Source: Pseudoxanthomonas sp. JBR18 (GTDB taxonomy: Bacteria; Pseudomonadota; Gammaproteobacteria; Xanthomonadales; Xanthomonadaceae). Taken from it: a DNA stretch of 64,000 bases. Both the position numbers and the translations under genes were made by a program. The stretch covers positions 3,603,001 to 3,667,000 of the forward strand of contig NZ_CP116339.1 in NCBI RefSeq assembly GCF_028198165.1, given 5' to 3'. The notes beneath the pieces are model-generated. The model had not been told where the DNA came from and did no database searches. It saw nothing but the letters and a program-made list of their open reading frames with translations. Shown piece after piece: positions 8,746-18,090 of the stretch (its first letter is position 1; each line of letters opens with the position of its first letter).

Positions 8746-8775
8746 CTTGAAGCGCGTCACAGCGTCCTTATATCT
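8746..8775 (+). promoter_or_regulatory. Probable sigma-32 promoter of dnaK
   Basis: CTTGAA (8746-8751), a 14-bp spacer and CCTTATATCT (8766-8775) fit the heat-shock sigma factor pattern. The -35 is an exact match. The start of transcription would be about 60 bp before the dnaK ATG. Confidence 0.6.
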
Positions 8776-8841
8776 GGTTCATCGGCCGGGCACGCACCCG
8801 GCCCCAACCCGACAAACCTTCGCTTTTACGGAGTAATCACC

Positions 8842-10770
8842 ATGGGCAAGATCATCGGCATCGACCTCGGCACGACCAATTCGTGCGTGGCGATCATGGA
8901 AGGCGGCAAGGCCCGCGTCATCGAGAACTCGGAAGGCGATCGCACCACGCCCTCCATCGTCGCCTACACCAAGGACGGCGAAGTGCTGGTCGGTGCCTCG
9001 GCCAAGCGCCAGGCCGTGACCAACCCCAAGAACACCTTCTACGCGGTCAAGCGTCTGATCGGCCGCAAGTTCACCGACGCGGAAGTCAAGAAGGACCTGG
9101 ACCTGGTGCCTTACGGCATCCTGGCCCATGACAACGGCGACGCCTGGGTGGCCACCGCCGACGGCAAGAAGATGGCCCCGCAGGAAATCTCCGCCCGCGT
9201 GCTGGAGAAGATGAAGAAGACCGCCGAGGCCTTCCTGGGCGAGACCGTCACCGAGGCGGTCATCACTGTGCCGGCGTACTTCAACGACAGCCAGCGCCAG
9301 GCGACCAAGGACGCCGGTAAGATCGCCGGCCTGGACGTCAAGCGCATCATCAACGAGCCCACCGCCGCGGCCCTGGCTTACGGCCTGGACAAGGGCGATT
9401 CGCAGGACCGCAAGATCGTGGTCTACGACCTGGGCGGCGGCACCTTCGACGTGTCGATCATCGAGATCGCCAACGTCGACGGGGAGAAGCAGTTCGAAGT
9501 GCTGGCCACCAACGGCGACACCTTCCTGGGTGGCGAGGACTTCGACGCGCGCGTCATCGACTATCTGGTCGACGAGTTCAACAAGGACCAGGGCATCGAC
9601 CTGCACAAGGACCCGCTGGCTCTGCAGCGCCTGAAGGACGCCGCCGAGCGCGCCAAGATCGAGCTCTCCTCCTCGCAGCAGACCGAGGTCAACCTGCCGT
9701 ACGTGACCGCCGATGCCTCCGGTCCGAAGCATCTGAACATCAAGCTGACCCGCGCCAAGCTCGAAGCCCTGGTCGAGGACCTGATCAAGAAGTCGATCGA
9801 GCCGTGCCGCACCGCGCTCAACGATGCCGGCTTGCGTGCCAGCGACATCGGCGAGGTGATCCTGGTCGGTGGCCAGACCCGCATGCCCAAGGTGCAGGCG
9901 GCCGTGGCCGAATTCTTCGGCAAGGAGCCGCGCAAGGACGTCAATCCTGATGAGGCCGTGGCGCTGGGCGCCGCGATCCAGGGCGGCGTGCTGGCCGGTG
10001 ACGTCAAGGACGTGCTGCTGCTGGACGTGACCCCGCTGTCGCTGGGCATCGAGACCCTGGGTGGCGTATTCACCAAGATCATCGAGAAGAACACCACGGT
10101 GCCGACCAAGGCCTCGCAGACCTTCTCCACCGCCGAGGACAACCAGTCGGCCGTGACCGTGCATGTGTTGCAGGGTGAGCGCGAGCAGGCTCGCTTCAAC
10201 AAGTCGCTGGCTCGCTTCGACCTGTCGGGCATCGACCCGGCGCCGCGCGGCATGCCGCAGGTGGAGGTGTCCTTCGACATCGACGCCAACGGCATCGTCC
10301 ACGTGACCGCCAAGGACAAGAAGACCGGCAAGGAGCAGAAGGTCGAGATCAAGGCCGGTTCGGGCCTGTCGGACGACGAGATCCAGCGGATGGTCGCCGA
10401 CGCCGAGGCGCATCGCGACGAGGACAAGAAGTTCCAGGAACTGGTCGTGGCCCGCAACCAGGCCGATGGCCTGATCCACGCCACCCGTACCGCGATCACC
10501 GAGCATGGCTCCAAGGTCGGCGGCGATGTGATCGGCAAGGTCGAAGCCGCGCTGGGTGAACTGGAAACCGCGATGAAGGGCGACGACAAGGCCCAGATCG
10601 AGGCCAAATCCAAGGCGCTGGAAGAAGCCGGCCAGTCGCTTTACGCCGCCGCCGCGGCGGGCGAGCAGGGCGGTGCGCCGGGTGCCGAGGGCGGCGCCGA
10701 GCAGGCCAACCGCGCGACCGACGACGTGGTGGATGCGGAGTTCACCGAGGTCAAGGACGACAAGAAGTAA
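8842..10770 (+). CDS. dnaK: Chaperone DnaK (Hsp70)
   Basis: DnaK is the ATP-driven Hsp70 chaperone. The 642-residue protein has all the family landmarks: [16 protein letters not shown] (phosphate 1), [13 protein letters not shown] (phosphate 2), the adenosine-binding segment [13 protein letters not shown], the linker [14 protein letters not shown], a substrate-binding domain, and a helical lid ending in the acidic [14 protein letters not shown] lies 8 bp before the ATG. It works with GrpE and DnaJ encoded on either side. Confidence 0.99.
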   Translation: MGKIIGIDLGTTNSCVAIMEGGKARVIENSEGDRTTPSIVAYTKDGEVLVGASAKRQAVTNPKNTFYAVKRLIGRKFTDAEVKKDLDLVPYGILAHDNGDAWVATADGKKMAPQEISARVLEKMKKTAEAFLGETVTEAVITVPAYFNDSQRQATKDAGKIAGLDVKRIINEPTAAALAYGLDKGDSQDRKIVVYDLGGGTFDVSIIEIANVDGEKQFEVLATNGDTFLGGEDFDARVIDYLVDEFNKDQGIDLHKDPLALQRLKDAAERAKIELSSSQQTEVNLPYVTADASGPKHLNIKLTRAKLEALVEDLIKKSIEPCRTALNDAGLRASDIGEVILVGGQTRMPKVQAAVAEFFGKEPRKDVNPDEAVALGAAIQGGVLAGDVKDVLLLDVTPLSLGIETLGGVFTKIIEKNTTVPTKASQTFSTAEDNQSAVTVHVLQGEREQARFNKSLARFDLSGIDPAPRGMPQVEVSFDIDANGIVHVTAKDKKTGKEQKVEIKAGSGLSDDEIQRMVADAEAHRDEDKKFQELVVARNQADGLIHATRTAITEHGSKVGGDVIGKVEAALGELETAMKGDDKAQIEAKSKALEEAGQSLYAAAAAGEQGGAPGAEGGAEQANRATDDVVDAEFTEVKDDKK

Positions 10771-10800
10771 GCGCAGCCCGATGCTGCAATAGGAACGCAT

Positions 10801-10830
10801 GGAGGAGCGGGGCTACGGCTCCGCTCCTCC
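10801..10830. repeat. Strong hairpin in the dnaK-dnaJ spacer
   Basis: GGAGGAGCGG (10801-10810) pairs with CCGCTCCTCC (10821-10830) around GGCTACGGCT. The 10-bp perfect stem has no T-run. It may lower dnaJ expression relative to dnaK or protect dnaK mRNA ends. Its core resembles the GTAG-type REP palindromes seen at 47.5 kb. The rest of the 146-bp spacer shows nothing clear. Confidence 0.6.
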
Positions 10831-10916
10831 GGCGTTTCCGGCACCGCCCGCCGCAGGCCTTCGAAGGCCCGGCGTCGATGCCATGATTCCCCATTCAACG
10901 CAGGCTGCATCCGGCA

Positions 10917-12047
10917 ATGAGCAAACGCGACTACTACGAGGTTCTGGGCGTCGCCCGCAACGCCAGCGACGAGGAGCTGAAGAAGGCCTATCGTCGTTGC
11001 GCGATGAAGTTCCACCCTGATCGCAACCCAGGCGATGCCACCGCCGAGGTGTCCTTCAAGGAGTGCAAGGAGGCCTACGAGGTCCTGTCCGACGGCGGCA
11101 AGCGTCGCCTCTACGACCAGCATGGCCACGCCGCTTTCGAGCACGGCATGGGCGGTGGCGGTCCTGGCGCCGGCTTCGGCGGCCCGGACATGGGCGATAT
11201 CTTCGGGGACATCTTCGGCAACATCTTCGGTGGAGGCGGCGCGCGCGCGGCCCGGCGTGGCGCGGACATCGGCTACGTGATGGAGCTGGACCTGGAAGAA
11301 GCCGTGGCCGGCGTGGACAAGCGCATCGAGATCCCGACCATGGCCGCTTGTGAGCCCTGCCACGGCAGCGGTTCGGAAGATGGCAAGACCGAGACCTGCA
11401 CCACCTGCGCCGGGCGCGGCCAGGTGCGCATGCAGCGCGGCATCTTCACCATGCAGCAGGCCTGCCCGCATTGCGAAGGCCGCGGCCAGGTCATCCGTAA
11501 CCCCTGCGGGACCTGCCATGGCGCCGGTCGCGTGGAGGAGGAGCGGGTGCTGTCGGTCAAGATCCCGGCGGGCGTGGATACCGGTGACCGGATCCGCTTG
11601 GCGGGCGAGGGCGAAGCCGGTCCGGCGGGCACGCCGGCCGGTGACCTGTACGTGGAAGTGCGCGTGCGCGAGCACGAGATCTTCCAGCGCGACGGCGACG
11701 ACCTGCACTGCGACGTGCCGATCCGCATTTCGCAGGCGGCCTTGGGTGATACGGTGCGTGTGCCGACCCTGGGCGGCGAGGCGGAGATCCGCGTTCCGGC
11801 CGAGACCCAGACCGGCAAGCTCTTCCGTCTGCGCGGCAAGGGCGTGCGGTCGGTGCGCAGCCGTTCCACCGGCGACCTGTTCTGCAAGGTCGTGGTGGAG
11901 ACGCCGGTGAACCTCACCGCGCGTCAGCGCGAATTGCTGGCGGAGTTCGAGGCCACCTTCGGGGGCGACGACGCGCGCAAGCACTCGCCCAAGTCGGCCA
12001 CGTTCCTGGACGGGGTCAAGGGCTTTTGGGACCGGATGACGTCCTGA
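10917..12047 (+). CDS. dnaJ: Chaperone DnaJ (Hsp40)
   Basis: DnaJ delivers substrates to DnaK and stimulates its ATPase. The 376-residue protein has the J-domain ([10 protein letters not shown], with the HPD triad in KFHPDRNPG), a Gly/Phe-rich linker, four zinc-binding repeats ([32 protein letters not shown]), and the C-terminal substrate-binding domains. The length is normal for type I DnaJ. The ATG at 10917 lacks a strong ribosome-binding site. A terminator follows. Confidence 0.98.
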   Translation: MSKRDYYEVLGVARNASDEELKKAYRRCAMKFHPDRNPGDATAEVSFKECKEAYEVLSDGGKRRLYDQHGHAAFEHGMGGGGPGAGFGGPDMGDIFGDIFGNIFGGGGARAARRGADIGYVMELDLEEAVAGVDKRIEIPTMAACEPCHGSGSEDGKTETCTTCAGRGQVRMQRGIFTMQQACPHCEGRGQVIRNPCGTCHGAGRVEEERVLSVKIPAGVDTGDRIRLAGEGEAGPAGTPAGDLYVEVRVREHEIFQRDGDDLHCDVPIRISQAALGDTVRVPTLGGEAEIRVPAETQTGKLFRLRGKGVRSVRSRSTGDLFCKVVVETPVNLTARQRELLAEFEATFGGDDARKHSPKSATFLDGVKGFWDRMTS

Positions 12048-12081
12048 GGGCACTTGGGACAGGCTTCGAGGCAACATGAAG

Positions 12082-12103
12082 AGCCGGCGCGAGCCGGCTT
12101 TTT
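12082..12103 (+). terminator. Terminator of dnaJ
   Basis: Stem AGCCGGC (12082-12088) and GCCGGCT (12093-12099), loop GCGA, followed by TTTT. It lies 35 bp after the dnaJ stop and before the convergent antiporter gene. Confidence 0.85.
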
Positions 12104-12114
12104 CATGTCTGGAT

Positions 12115-13389
12115 TCAGTGCGCGTGTGGATCGCTCGCGTCAGGCCGTGGCGGCGCCTGGCTGATCGGCAGGCTGCGCGCGACCCGGCCGATGGTCAGTC
12201 CCTGGACCAGGATCGAGAACACCACCACGACATAGGTGATGCCCAGCAGCATGTCGCGGGTCTCGCCGGCCGGCAGCGACAACACCAGCGCCACCGAGAT
12301 GCCACCGCGCAGTCCACCCCAGGTCAGCACCTTCCATGACCCGCGCGGCAGGCCGAACCCGCTGCGCAGCACCGCGATCGGCGTGCCGACTGCCACCAGC
12401 CGCGCCAGCAGGGTGACCGCGATGGTCAGCGCGGCCGCGCCCAGCAGGGCCAGGCTGAAGGGAACCACCAGCACTTCCAGGCCGATGAGCACGAACAGCA
12501 CGGCATTGAGGATCGAGTCGAGCAGCGCCCAGAACAGGTCGTGGTACTTGCGCGTGGTATCGGACATGCCCAGGCGCCGCCCGCGGTTACCGACGATCAG
12601 CCCGGCCACGACCATCGCCAGCGGCCCGGACACATGCAGGCGGTTGGCCAACGCGTAGCCACCCAGCACCGCGGCCAGGGTGATCAGGACTTCTTCCTGG
12701 TAGCTGTCGATGCTCTTGAGCAGGCGGTAGGTCGCATATCCCAGGATGCCGCCCAGCAGCAGGCCGCCGCCGACCTCGTGCACGGCCAGCTTGGCGACCT
12801 CGCCGGCACCCGGGGTATCGCCCATGGAGGCCGCCTCGAGCAGCAGCACGAACAGCACCACGCCCACGCCGTCGTTGAACAGCGACTCGCCGGAGATCAC
12901 CAGCTCCAGGCTCTTGGGCGCGCGGGCCGACTTGAGGATGCCCATCACCGCGATCGGGTCGGTCGGGGAAATCAAGGCGCCGAAGACCAGGCACCACGGC
13001 AGCGCCAGCGGCAGGCCCAGCATCGGCAGCAACCAGTACAGCCCGTAGGCCACGATGATCGTGGAGACCAGCGTGCCGCCGACCGCCAGCAGGCCCACCT
13101 GCCAGCGATAGTTGTGCAGTTCGCTCAGGTCCACGTGCAGCGCGCCGGCGAACAGCAGCATCGAGAGCATGCCCTGCATCAGCACCTCGCTGAAGTCGAC
13201 CGAGCGCAGCAACGCGGTCGCGTGCTCGCGGAAGGTCGCCACGCCCAGCGCGTCCAGCCCAATCAGCGAGAACGACACCAGCATGGCCACCACCATGACG
13301 CCGATGGTGTCGGGCAGGCCGATGAAGCGGCGGTTGACGTAGGCCATCAACGCGGTCACGACCAGGAAGACGACGGCGATCTCGAACAT
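12115..13389 (-). CDS. Cation:proton antiporter, CPA1 family
   Basis: This is a 424-residue inner-membrane protein with about 12 hydrophobic segments and the Na+/H+ exchanger (CPA1/NhaP-like) fold. Family signs are LVFGALISPTDPIAVMGILK (the Thr-Asp-Pro unwound segment), SGESLFNDGVGVVLFVLLLE and TWGGLRGGISVALVLSLP. It should exchange Na+ or K+ for protons, but the ion cannot be read from sequence. The ATG at 13389 (MFEIAVVFLVV) is chosen because it places the first membrane helix at the N-terminus; the upstream open frame has no hydrophobic character. It is convergent with dnaJ. No regulatory C-terminal domain is present. Confidence 0.9.
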   Translation of the reverse strand: MFEIAVVFLVVTALMAYVNRRFIGLPDTIGVMVVAMLVSFSLIGLDALGVATFREHATALLRSVDFSEVLMQGMLSMLLFAGALHVDLSELHNYRWQVGLLAVGGTLVSTIIVAYGLYWLLPMLGLPLALPWCLVFGALISPTDPIAVMGILKSARAPKSLELVISGESLFNDGVGVVLFVLLLEAASMGDTPGAGEVAKLAVHEVGGGLLLGGILGYATYRLLKSIDSYQEEVLITLAAVLGGYALANRLHVSGPLAMVVAGLIVGNRGRRLGMSDTTRKYHDLFWALLDSILNAVLFVLIGLEVLVVPFSLALLGAAALTIAVTLLARLVAVGTPIAVLRSGFGLPRGSWKVLTWGGLRGGISVALVLSLPAGETRDMLLGITYVVVVFSILVQGLTIGRVARSLPISQAPPRPDASDPHAH

Positions 13390-13587
13390 GGCGATCCTGG
13401 GGCAGCGAGCTGGCATCCATTGTCGCCGAGTGGCCCGCGCTGCGGTAAGCCCATCGTGCGCGTCGCGCTGGCCCCTTGCGGCGTGCTTGGCGAGGGCGCC
13501 GACATTGGGCATGATCTGAGGCGTTGGATCGAGATGCCCCCGGCGTGCAAGGCGCCGGGAACAGGGACGTCACAGGGGGAGTCAAAG

Positions 13588-14094
13588 GTGCGAACACTCG
13601 CGATGTTGGGCGTGCTGGCCATTGCGGCCGGCGTGGCGTATTGGCTGTGGTTCGGGCGCGACACATTGACCGAGGCCGATGTGCAGGCGTTCTATGTGGC
13701 GCAGATGGAAGCGGGGGAGGCGTTGGATGCGCCGGCACTGTGCGCGATGATGTCGGAGGACTACCTTCAGCGCGGGACAGTGTGGATCGAGGGCCGCTCG
13801 CGGCAGATGCAGCAGGATCGCGAGGAAACGTGCGATGGCATTACCCAATTGATCGGCCAGATGGCCCAGCTGCGCGCACGCAGCGGTGGCCGCTTCAAAC
13901 CCGATTCCAGTCAGACCATTGTGTCGGTGGACGTGGCGCCCGATGGCTCTCGGGCCATCGTCAAGACCCGCAGCACCTTGTACATCGGCATGCTCGGGAT
14001 GTCGTCACGCTCGACCGACACGGTGATCAAGCGCCGCGGACGCGTCATGATCACCGGTTCGCAGAGCATCAACTGGATGGGCGTCAATCGCTGA
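13588..14094 (+). CDS. Unknown protein with N-terminal membrane anchor
   Basis: This 168-residue protein is not assigned to a named family. It begins at GTG (13588), chosen because GGGGGA lies 7 nt upstream. A single N-terminal membrane helix (LAMLGVLAIAAGVAYWLW) is followed by a soluble region of about 140 residues. That region resembles the NTF2/DUF4440-like proteins in layout: an early helix with DVQAFYVAQMEAGEALD, two cysteines, and a strand-rich end (STLYIGMLGMSSRSTDTVIK). The soluble part is probably periplasmic. It stands alone between the divergent antiporter and the prephenate dehydrogenase gene. The small lipoprotein at 40403 has a similar layout. Confidence 0.7.
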   Translation: MRTLAMLGVLAIAAGVAYWLWFGRDTLTEADVQAFYVAQMEAGEALDAPALCAMMSEDYLQRGTVWIEGRSRQMQQDREETCDGITQLIGQMAQLRARSGGRFKPDSSQTIVSVDVAPDGSRAIVKTRSTLYIGMLGMSSRSTDTVIKRRGRVMITGSQSINWMGVNR

Positions 14095-14156
14095 GGCCGC
14101 CTGCGGGCCCGCGCTTGCCTACAATGCGCGCTGCTCTTTGGACATGATCGCGCAGT

Positions 14157-15755
14157 ATGCACAGCTCTTCTCCCGTCGTCGGCATCGTCGGCAGCGCTGG
14201 CGCCTACGGCCGCTGGCTCGCGCGTTTCCTGGAGCGCCACATGGGGCTGCGGGTGATCGGGCATGACCCGTCCGATCCTGCATCGCTATCCCCCGACGCC
14301 TTGCTGGCGCAGGCGCAGGTGCTGGTGTTCAGTGCGCCCATCCGGGTCACGGCCGAGGTGATCGCGCACTACGTGGCGCTGGCCGCCGGGCGTGAGTCCG
14401 GCCAGCTGTGGCTGGACCTGACCTCGATCAAGACCGAGCCGGTGGCCGCGATGCTGCGCTCGCGGGCCGAGGTGGTCGGCCTGCACCCGATGACCGCACC
14501 GCCCAAGTCCCCCACGCTCAAGGGCCGGCCGATGGTGGTCTGCGAGGCGCGCCTGGACGCGTGGCGCCCGTGGCTGCAGACCCTGCTCGACGCGCTGGAA
14601 GCCCAGTGCGTACGCACCACGCCCGAGCACCACGACCAGGTCATGGCCGTGGTCCAGGCCATGGTCCATGCCGGCCACCTGGCCCAGGCCGGTGCGCTGC
14701 GGCGGCTGGCGCCGGAGGTGGGCACCTGGGCCGAGCTGTTCCCGTATCGCTCTGCATCCTTCGAGATGGACGGGGCGATGATCGCGCGCATCCTCTCGCT
14801 CAACCCTGCGATCTACGAGGACATCCAGTTCGGTAATCCGCACGTCGGGCCGGCCCTTGAGACGCTGGTCGAGGAGTTGTCGGCGCTGCGCGACCAGGTC
14901 GTGGCTGGGGACGAGGCGGCCCGCGCCGCGTTCCGCCAGCGGATGCTGGCCGACAACCGCGACGCCATCGGCCCGGCGGCCTTGGCCGAGGGCAATTACC
15001 GCTTCGAGCGGATCGGCTACCTGCTGGCCGATCTGGCCGAGCCGCGCAGCCTGTCGGTGCACCTGCCGCTGGACCAGCCCGGCTCGTTGCGCGCCTTGCT
15101 GCATGTGTTCGAACGGCACGGCGTGAGCATCGCCTCGCTGCATTCTCTGCGCAATCCTGCCGGCGAGGTGCACTTCCGCCTGGGGTTCGACACCGGCACC
15201 TCACTGCAGGCGCTGACCGCGGCGGCGGCCGAGGTCGATGCCAGCGGGGCAGGGCGGGTGCTGTCCGGGAGCTTCGATGGCGTGCCGGCCCCCATCAACG
15301 TGACTTCGCTGCCGCAGGGCGTGATTCGGCGCGCGGCCCGTCCCGCAGACGTGCAGGCCCTGCTGGCGCTGCGCGAGACCACCATGCGCGAGCACATGGC
15401 CAACTCCGGCGCGGACACCTCGCAGGGCAACATGCTCGCGCGCCTGCTCAACGGCTACCAGCACGCCGATGTGCTGGAGCGCGATGGCCGCATCGTCGGC
15501 CTGCTCAAGCTGGACCGGACCGGCGCGGACTGGGTGGTCATGCAGATCCAGATCGCGCCGGAGCTGCAGGGGCAGGGCCTGGGCCGCCGCCTGCTGCTGG
15601 ACTACATCGCCCAGGCGCAGGCAGGCGGACATGACGTGACCCTGCACGTGCTGAAGGCCAACCCGGCGCGCGGACTGTACGAGCGGCTGGGCTTCGTGGT
15701 CGAGGGCGAGGATCCGGAGGAGTTCCACATGCGCCTGGCGTGCCCGCGCGGCTGA
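14157..15755 (+). CDS. Prephenate dehydrogenase-ACT-GNAT acetyltransferase fusion
   Basis: A 532-residue protein in three parts. Residues 1-280 are a TyrA-like prephenate dehydrogenase: GIVGSAGAYGRW (NAD-binding), SAPIRVT, LTSIKT and VGLHPMTAPP with the conserved His. Residues about 295-370 look like an ACT regulatory domain (LSVHLPLDQPGSLRALLHVF). Residues about 385-525 are a GNAT acetyltransferase with the acetyl-CoA loop QGQGLGRRLL and the C-terminal LYERLGFVVEG motif. No chorismate mutase domain is present. The first part should make 4-hydroxyphenylpyruvate for tyrosine; the acetyltransferase substrate is unknown. The frame is open throughout with no sign of a join error. Confidence 0.85.
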   Translation: MHSSSPVVGIVGSAGAYGRWLARFLERHMGLRVIGHDPSDPASLSPDALLAQAQVLVFSAPIRVTAEVIAHYVALAAGRESGQLWLDLTSIKTEPVAAMLRSRAEVVGLHPMTAPPKSPTLKGRPMVVCEARLDAWRPWLQTLLDALEAQCVRTTPEHHDQVMAVVQAMVHAGHLAQAGALRRLAPEVGTWAELFPYRSASFEMDGAMIARILSLNPAIYEDIQFGNPHVGPALETLVEELSALRDQVVAGDEAARAAFRQRMLADNRDAIGPAALAEGNYRFERIGYLLADLAEPRSLSVHLPLDQPGSLRALLHVFERHGVSIASLHSLRNPAGEVHFRLGFDTGTSLQALTAAAAEVDASGAGRVLSGSFDGVPAPINVTSLPQGVIRRAARPADVQALLALRETTMREHMANSGADTSQGNMLARLLNGYQHADVLERDGRIVGLLKLDRTGADWVVMQIQIAPELQGQGLGRRLLLDYIAQAQAGGHDVTLHVLKANPARGLYERLGFVVEGEDPEEFHMRLACPRG

Positions 15756-15764
15756 GTGATCCCA

Positions 15765-15789
15765 GTCATCCACATGACATGTGGATGAC
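15765..15789. promoter_or_regulatory. Perfect 25-bp palindrome before aminotransferase gene
   Basis: GTCATCCACAT (15765-15775), spacer GAC, then ATGTGGATGAC (15779-15789). The 11-bp arms match perfectly. It has no T-run and lies 9 bp after the tyrA-GNAT stop and 158 bp before the next start, so it could be an operator or an mRNA 3'-end hairpin. Confidence 0.45.
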
Positions 15790-15947
15790 CCTCGGCACAA
15801 ACCTGTGGACAACCTTCGCAGGCCTTGTCCGGCAAGGCGCTCGATCGGTTTGGTGAATATTTCGCCAGCGACGGGTCGGCGATCCGGCCCGGTGCCTGCC
15901 GCAGCGCAGCGCGTCGGCGCACGGGCGCGCGCGGTATCCTTGCCGGC

Positions 15948-17156
15948 ATGAACACTCCAATCGTGTTGTCCCAGCGCGCGCAGGCCCTGACCAGTTCGGC
16001 CATCCGCGAAATCCTCAAGGTCACCGAGCGTCCCGAGGTGATTTCCTTCGCCGGCGGCCTGCCTTCGGCGTCCACCTTTCCTGTCGAGCGCCTGCATGCG
16101 GCCACCGACAAGGTGCTGACCGATGCCCCGCAGGCCGCGCTGCAGTACGGCCCGACCGAAGGCTTCGCGCCACTGCGCGAATGGGTGGCCGAGCGGCTCA
16201 CCCGCGCCGGTGCGCCGGTCCCGGCCAGCCGGGTGCTGATCGTCACCGGCTCGCAGCAGGGACTGGACCTGCTGGGCAAGACCCTGATCGACGAGGGCAG
16301 CAAGGTGCTGGTGGAGACCCCCAGCTACCTGGGCGCGCTGCAGTCGTTCTCGCTGTTCCGCCCGGCGTTCGCCTCCATGCCATCGGACGACGGCGGCATC
16401 GACACCGATGCGCTGACCCCGGCGCTGCTGGACGGCGCGCGTTTCATGTACTGCCTGCCCAACTTCCAGAACCCCACCGGTAAGCGTCTGTCGCTGGAAC
16501 GCCGCAAGGCACTGGTGGCCAAGGCGCTGGCGGCTGGCGTGCCGGTGGTCGAAGACGATCCCTATGGCGAGCTGAGCTATGGCGGGGAGCATCTGCCCAG
16601 CCTGCTGTCGCTCAATCCCGAAGGCGGCATCTACATGGGGTCCTTCTCCAAGGTGCTCGCCCCGGGCCTGCGCCTGGGCTATGTAGTCGCGCCCGAGCCG
16701 CTGTACGCCAAGCTGGTCCAGGCCAAGCAGGCCGCGGACCTGCACACGCCCTCCTTCAGCCAGCGCATCGTGTACGAGACCGTGCGCGATGGCTTTCTGG
16801 ACGAGCACATCCCGACCATCCGCGACCTGTACGCGCATCAGTGCCAGTTGATGCTGCAGGCGCTGGCCGAGCACTTCCCGCCGGCGGCGACCTGGACCCG
16901 TCCGGAAGGCGGGATGTTCATCTGGGTGACGCTGCCGCAGGGCATCGACACCACCGCGCTGCTGGCCCAGGCCATTGCCCGCAACGTGGCGTTCGTGCCG
17001 GGCGCGCCGTTCTACGCCACCGATCCCCAGGTCAACACGCTGCGCTTGTCCTTCGTGACCGTGCCGGCCGAGAAGATCGAAACAGGGATGAAGGTGCTGG
17101 GCGAACTGGTCAGCGAGGCCATCGCGGCCCTGCCTGCCAGCGCGGTCGCGGCATGA
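15948..17156 (+). CDS. PLP-dependent aminotransferase (class I/II, LysN/2-aminoadipate type)
   Basis: This 402-residue fold-type I enzyme uses pyridoxal phosphate. It has VISFAGGLPSASTFP near the start, LQYGPTEGFAPLREWV, the cofactor-binding VTGSQQGLDLLGK, the NFQNPTG motif, VVEDDPYGELSYGG with the PLP-contacting Asp, and the Schiff-base lysine in YMGSFSKVLAPGLRLGY. This pattern is shared by 2-aminoadipate, aromatic and branched-chain aminotransferases, so the substrate is not certain. The upstream gene makes 4-hydroxyphenylpyruvate, so tyrosine formation is an attractive but unproved role. The ATG at 15948 has no strong Shine-Dalgarno sequence. dapB starts 11 bp after its stop. Confidence 0.9.
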   Translation: MNTPIVLSQRAQALTSSAIREILKVTERPEVISFAGGLPSASTFPVERLHAATDKVLTDAPQAALQYGPTEGFAPLREWVAERLTRAGAPVPASRVLIVTGSQQGLDLLGKTLIDEGSKVLVETPSYLGALQSFSLFRPAFASMPSDDGGIDTDALTPALLDGARFMYCLPNFQNPTGKRLSLERRKALVAKALAAGVPVVEDDPYGELSYGGEHLPSLLSLNPEGGIYMGSFSKVLAPGLRLGYVVAPEPLYAKLVQAKQAADLHTPSFSQRIVYETVRDGFLDEHIPTIRDLYAHQCQLMLQALAEHFPPAATWTRPEGGMFIWVTLPQGIDTTALLAQAIARNVAFVPGAPFYATDPQVNTLRLSFVTVPAEKIETGMKVLGELVSEAIAALPASAVAA

Positions 17157-17166
17157 GGGTGGCCCG

Positions 17167-17880
17167 GTGAGCAACGCGGTGCGTGTGTTGATCCATGGCG
17201 CCTCCGGGCGCATGGGCCAGGCCCTGGTGCGCCTGGCCGCCGAACACCCGGGATTGGACGTGGTCGCCGCCGTGACCCGGCGGGCGCCGTCGCCGCGCGT
17301 GGTCGACGGGGTGGCGTTCTTCGCCGCGTCCGAACTGTCCGGCGTGCCGGCGTTCGACGTGGCGATCGATTTCAGCCTGCCGGAAGGCTTCGATGCGGTG
17401 CTGGCGCTGTGCGTGGCGCGCAAGGCCGCGCTCGTCTCGGGCACCACCGGCCTGTCCGAGGCCCAGCGTGCGGCACTGGCCGATGCGGCCGCTGGCATCC
17501 CGCTGGTCTGGGCCTCCAATTTCAGCCTCGGCGTGGCGGTGCTGGCCGAACTGGTCGAGCGCGCCGCTGCCGCGTTGCCGGGCTGGGACTGCGACATTGT
17601 CGAGTCGCATCACGTGCACAAGCTGGACGCACCGTCCGGCACGGCGCTGACGCTGGGGCAGGGGGCTGAAGCAGCCGGCGCCACGCCACGCTATGCCAGC
17701 CTGCGTGCCGGCGACATCGTCGGCGAGCACCTGGTGCAGTTCACCGGCCTGGGTGAACGGATCGAGCTGACCCACCGCGCCAGCAACCGCGACATCTTCG
17801 CGCGCGGCGCACTGCATGCCGCCAGCCGGCTGGCCGGACGCGCGCCGGGTAGTTATCGGGTGCGCGACCTGCTGGATTGA
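17167..17880 (+). CDS. dapB: 4-hydroxy-tetrahydrodipicolinate reductase DapB
   Basis: DapB performs the second step of the diaminopimelate/lysine branch. The 237-residue protein starts at GTG (17167) and has the dinucleotide-binding HGASGRMGQ, SGTTGLSE, WASNFSLGV, and the catalytic/substrate motif ESHHVHKLDAPSGTA. It is shorter than E. coli DapB (273), as in other xanthomonads. The 10-bp gap after the aminotransferase gene suggests co-transcription. It is convergent with the small membrane protein gene, 24 bp away. Confidence 0.95.
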   Translation: MSNAVRVLIHGASGRMGQALVRLAAEHPGLDVVAAVTRRAPSPRVVDGVAFFAASELSGVPAFDVAIDFSLPEGFDAVLALCVARKAALVSGTTGLSEAQRAALADAAAGIPLVWASNFSLGVAVLAELVERAAAALPGWDCDIVESHHVHKLDAPSGTALTLGQGAEAAGATPRYASLRAGDIVGEHLVQFTGLGERIELTHRASNRDIFARGALHAASRLAGRAPGSYRVRDLLD

Positions 17881-17904
17881 GCGCTCGCTCGGCGACAGCG
17901 TCGC

Positions 17905-18090
17905 TCAGTTCATCGCGATCATGCCGAAGCACGCGGCCGCCAGGAGGATCGTCAGGCCGCCGATGGTGGCCAGGATGCCGATGATGATCTTGGCCCAGGT
18001 CGGGAAGCCGGTCCGCTGCGGTGCCGGTGCAGGGGGAAGTTCGGGCGGAGGTGCCGTAGGCGAGGCGTCGTGTTCGTCCGGGAGATTCAT
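17905..18090 (-). CDS. Small one-helix membrane protein downstream of radical SAM gene
   Basis: A 61-residue protein of unknown function. The N-terminal 30 residues are acidic then proline-rich (PTAPPPELPPAPAPQ). The rest is one hydrophobic helix (AKIIIGILATIGGLTILLAA) ending ACFGMIAMN. Its ATG overlaps the radical SAM stop by four bases (ATGA), so the two are translated together. That coupling is the main support for it being a real gene. Confidence 0.75.
   Translation of the reverse strand: MNLPDEHDASPTAPPPELPPAPAPQRTGFPTWAKIIIGILATIGGLTILLAAACFGMIAMN

Noticed and set aside
10799..11020. 73-codon frame between dnaK and dnaJ
   Set aside because: It overlaps the start of dnaJ out of frame, is made from the hairpin sequence, and has no ribosome-binding site.
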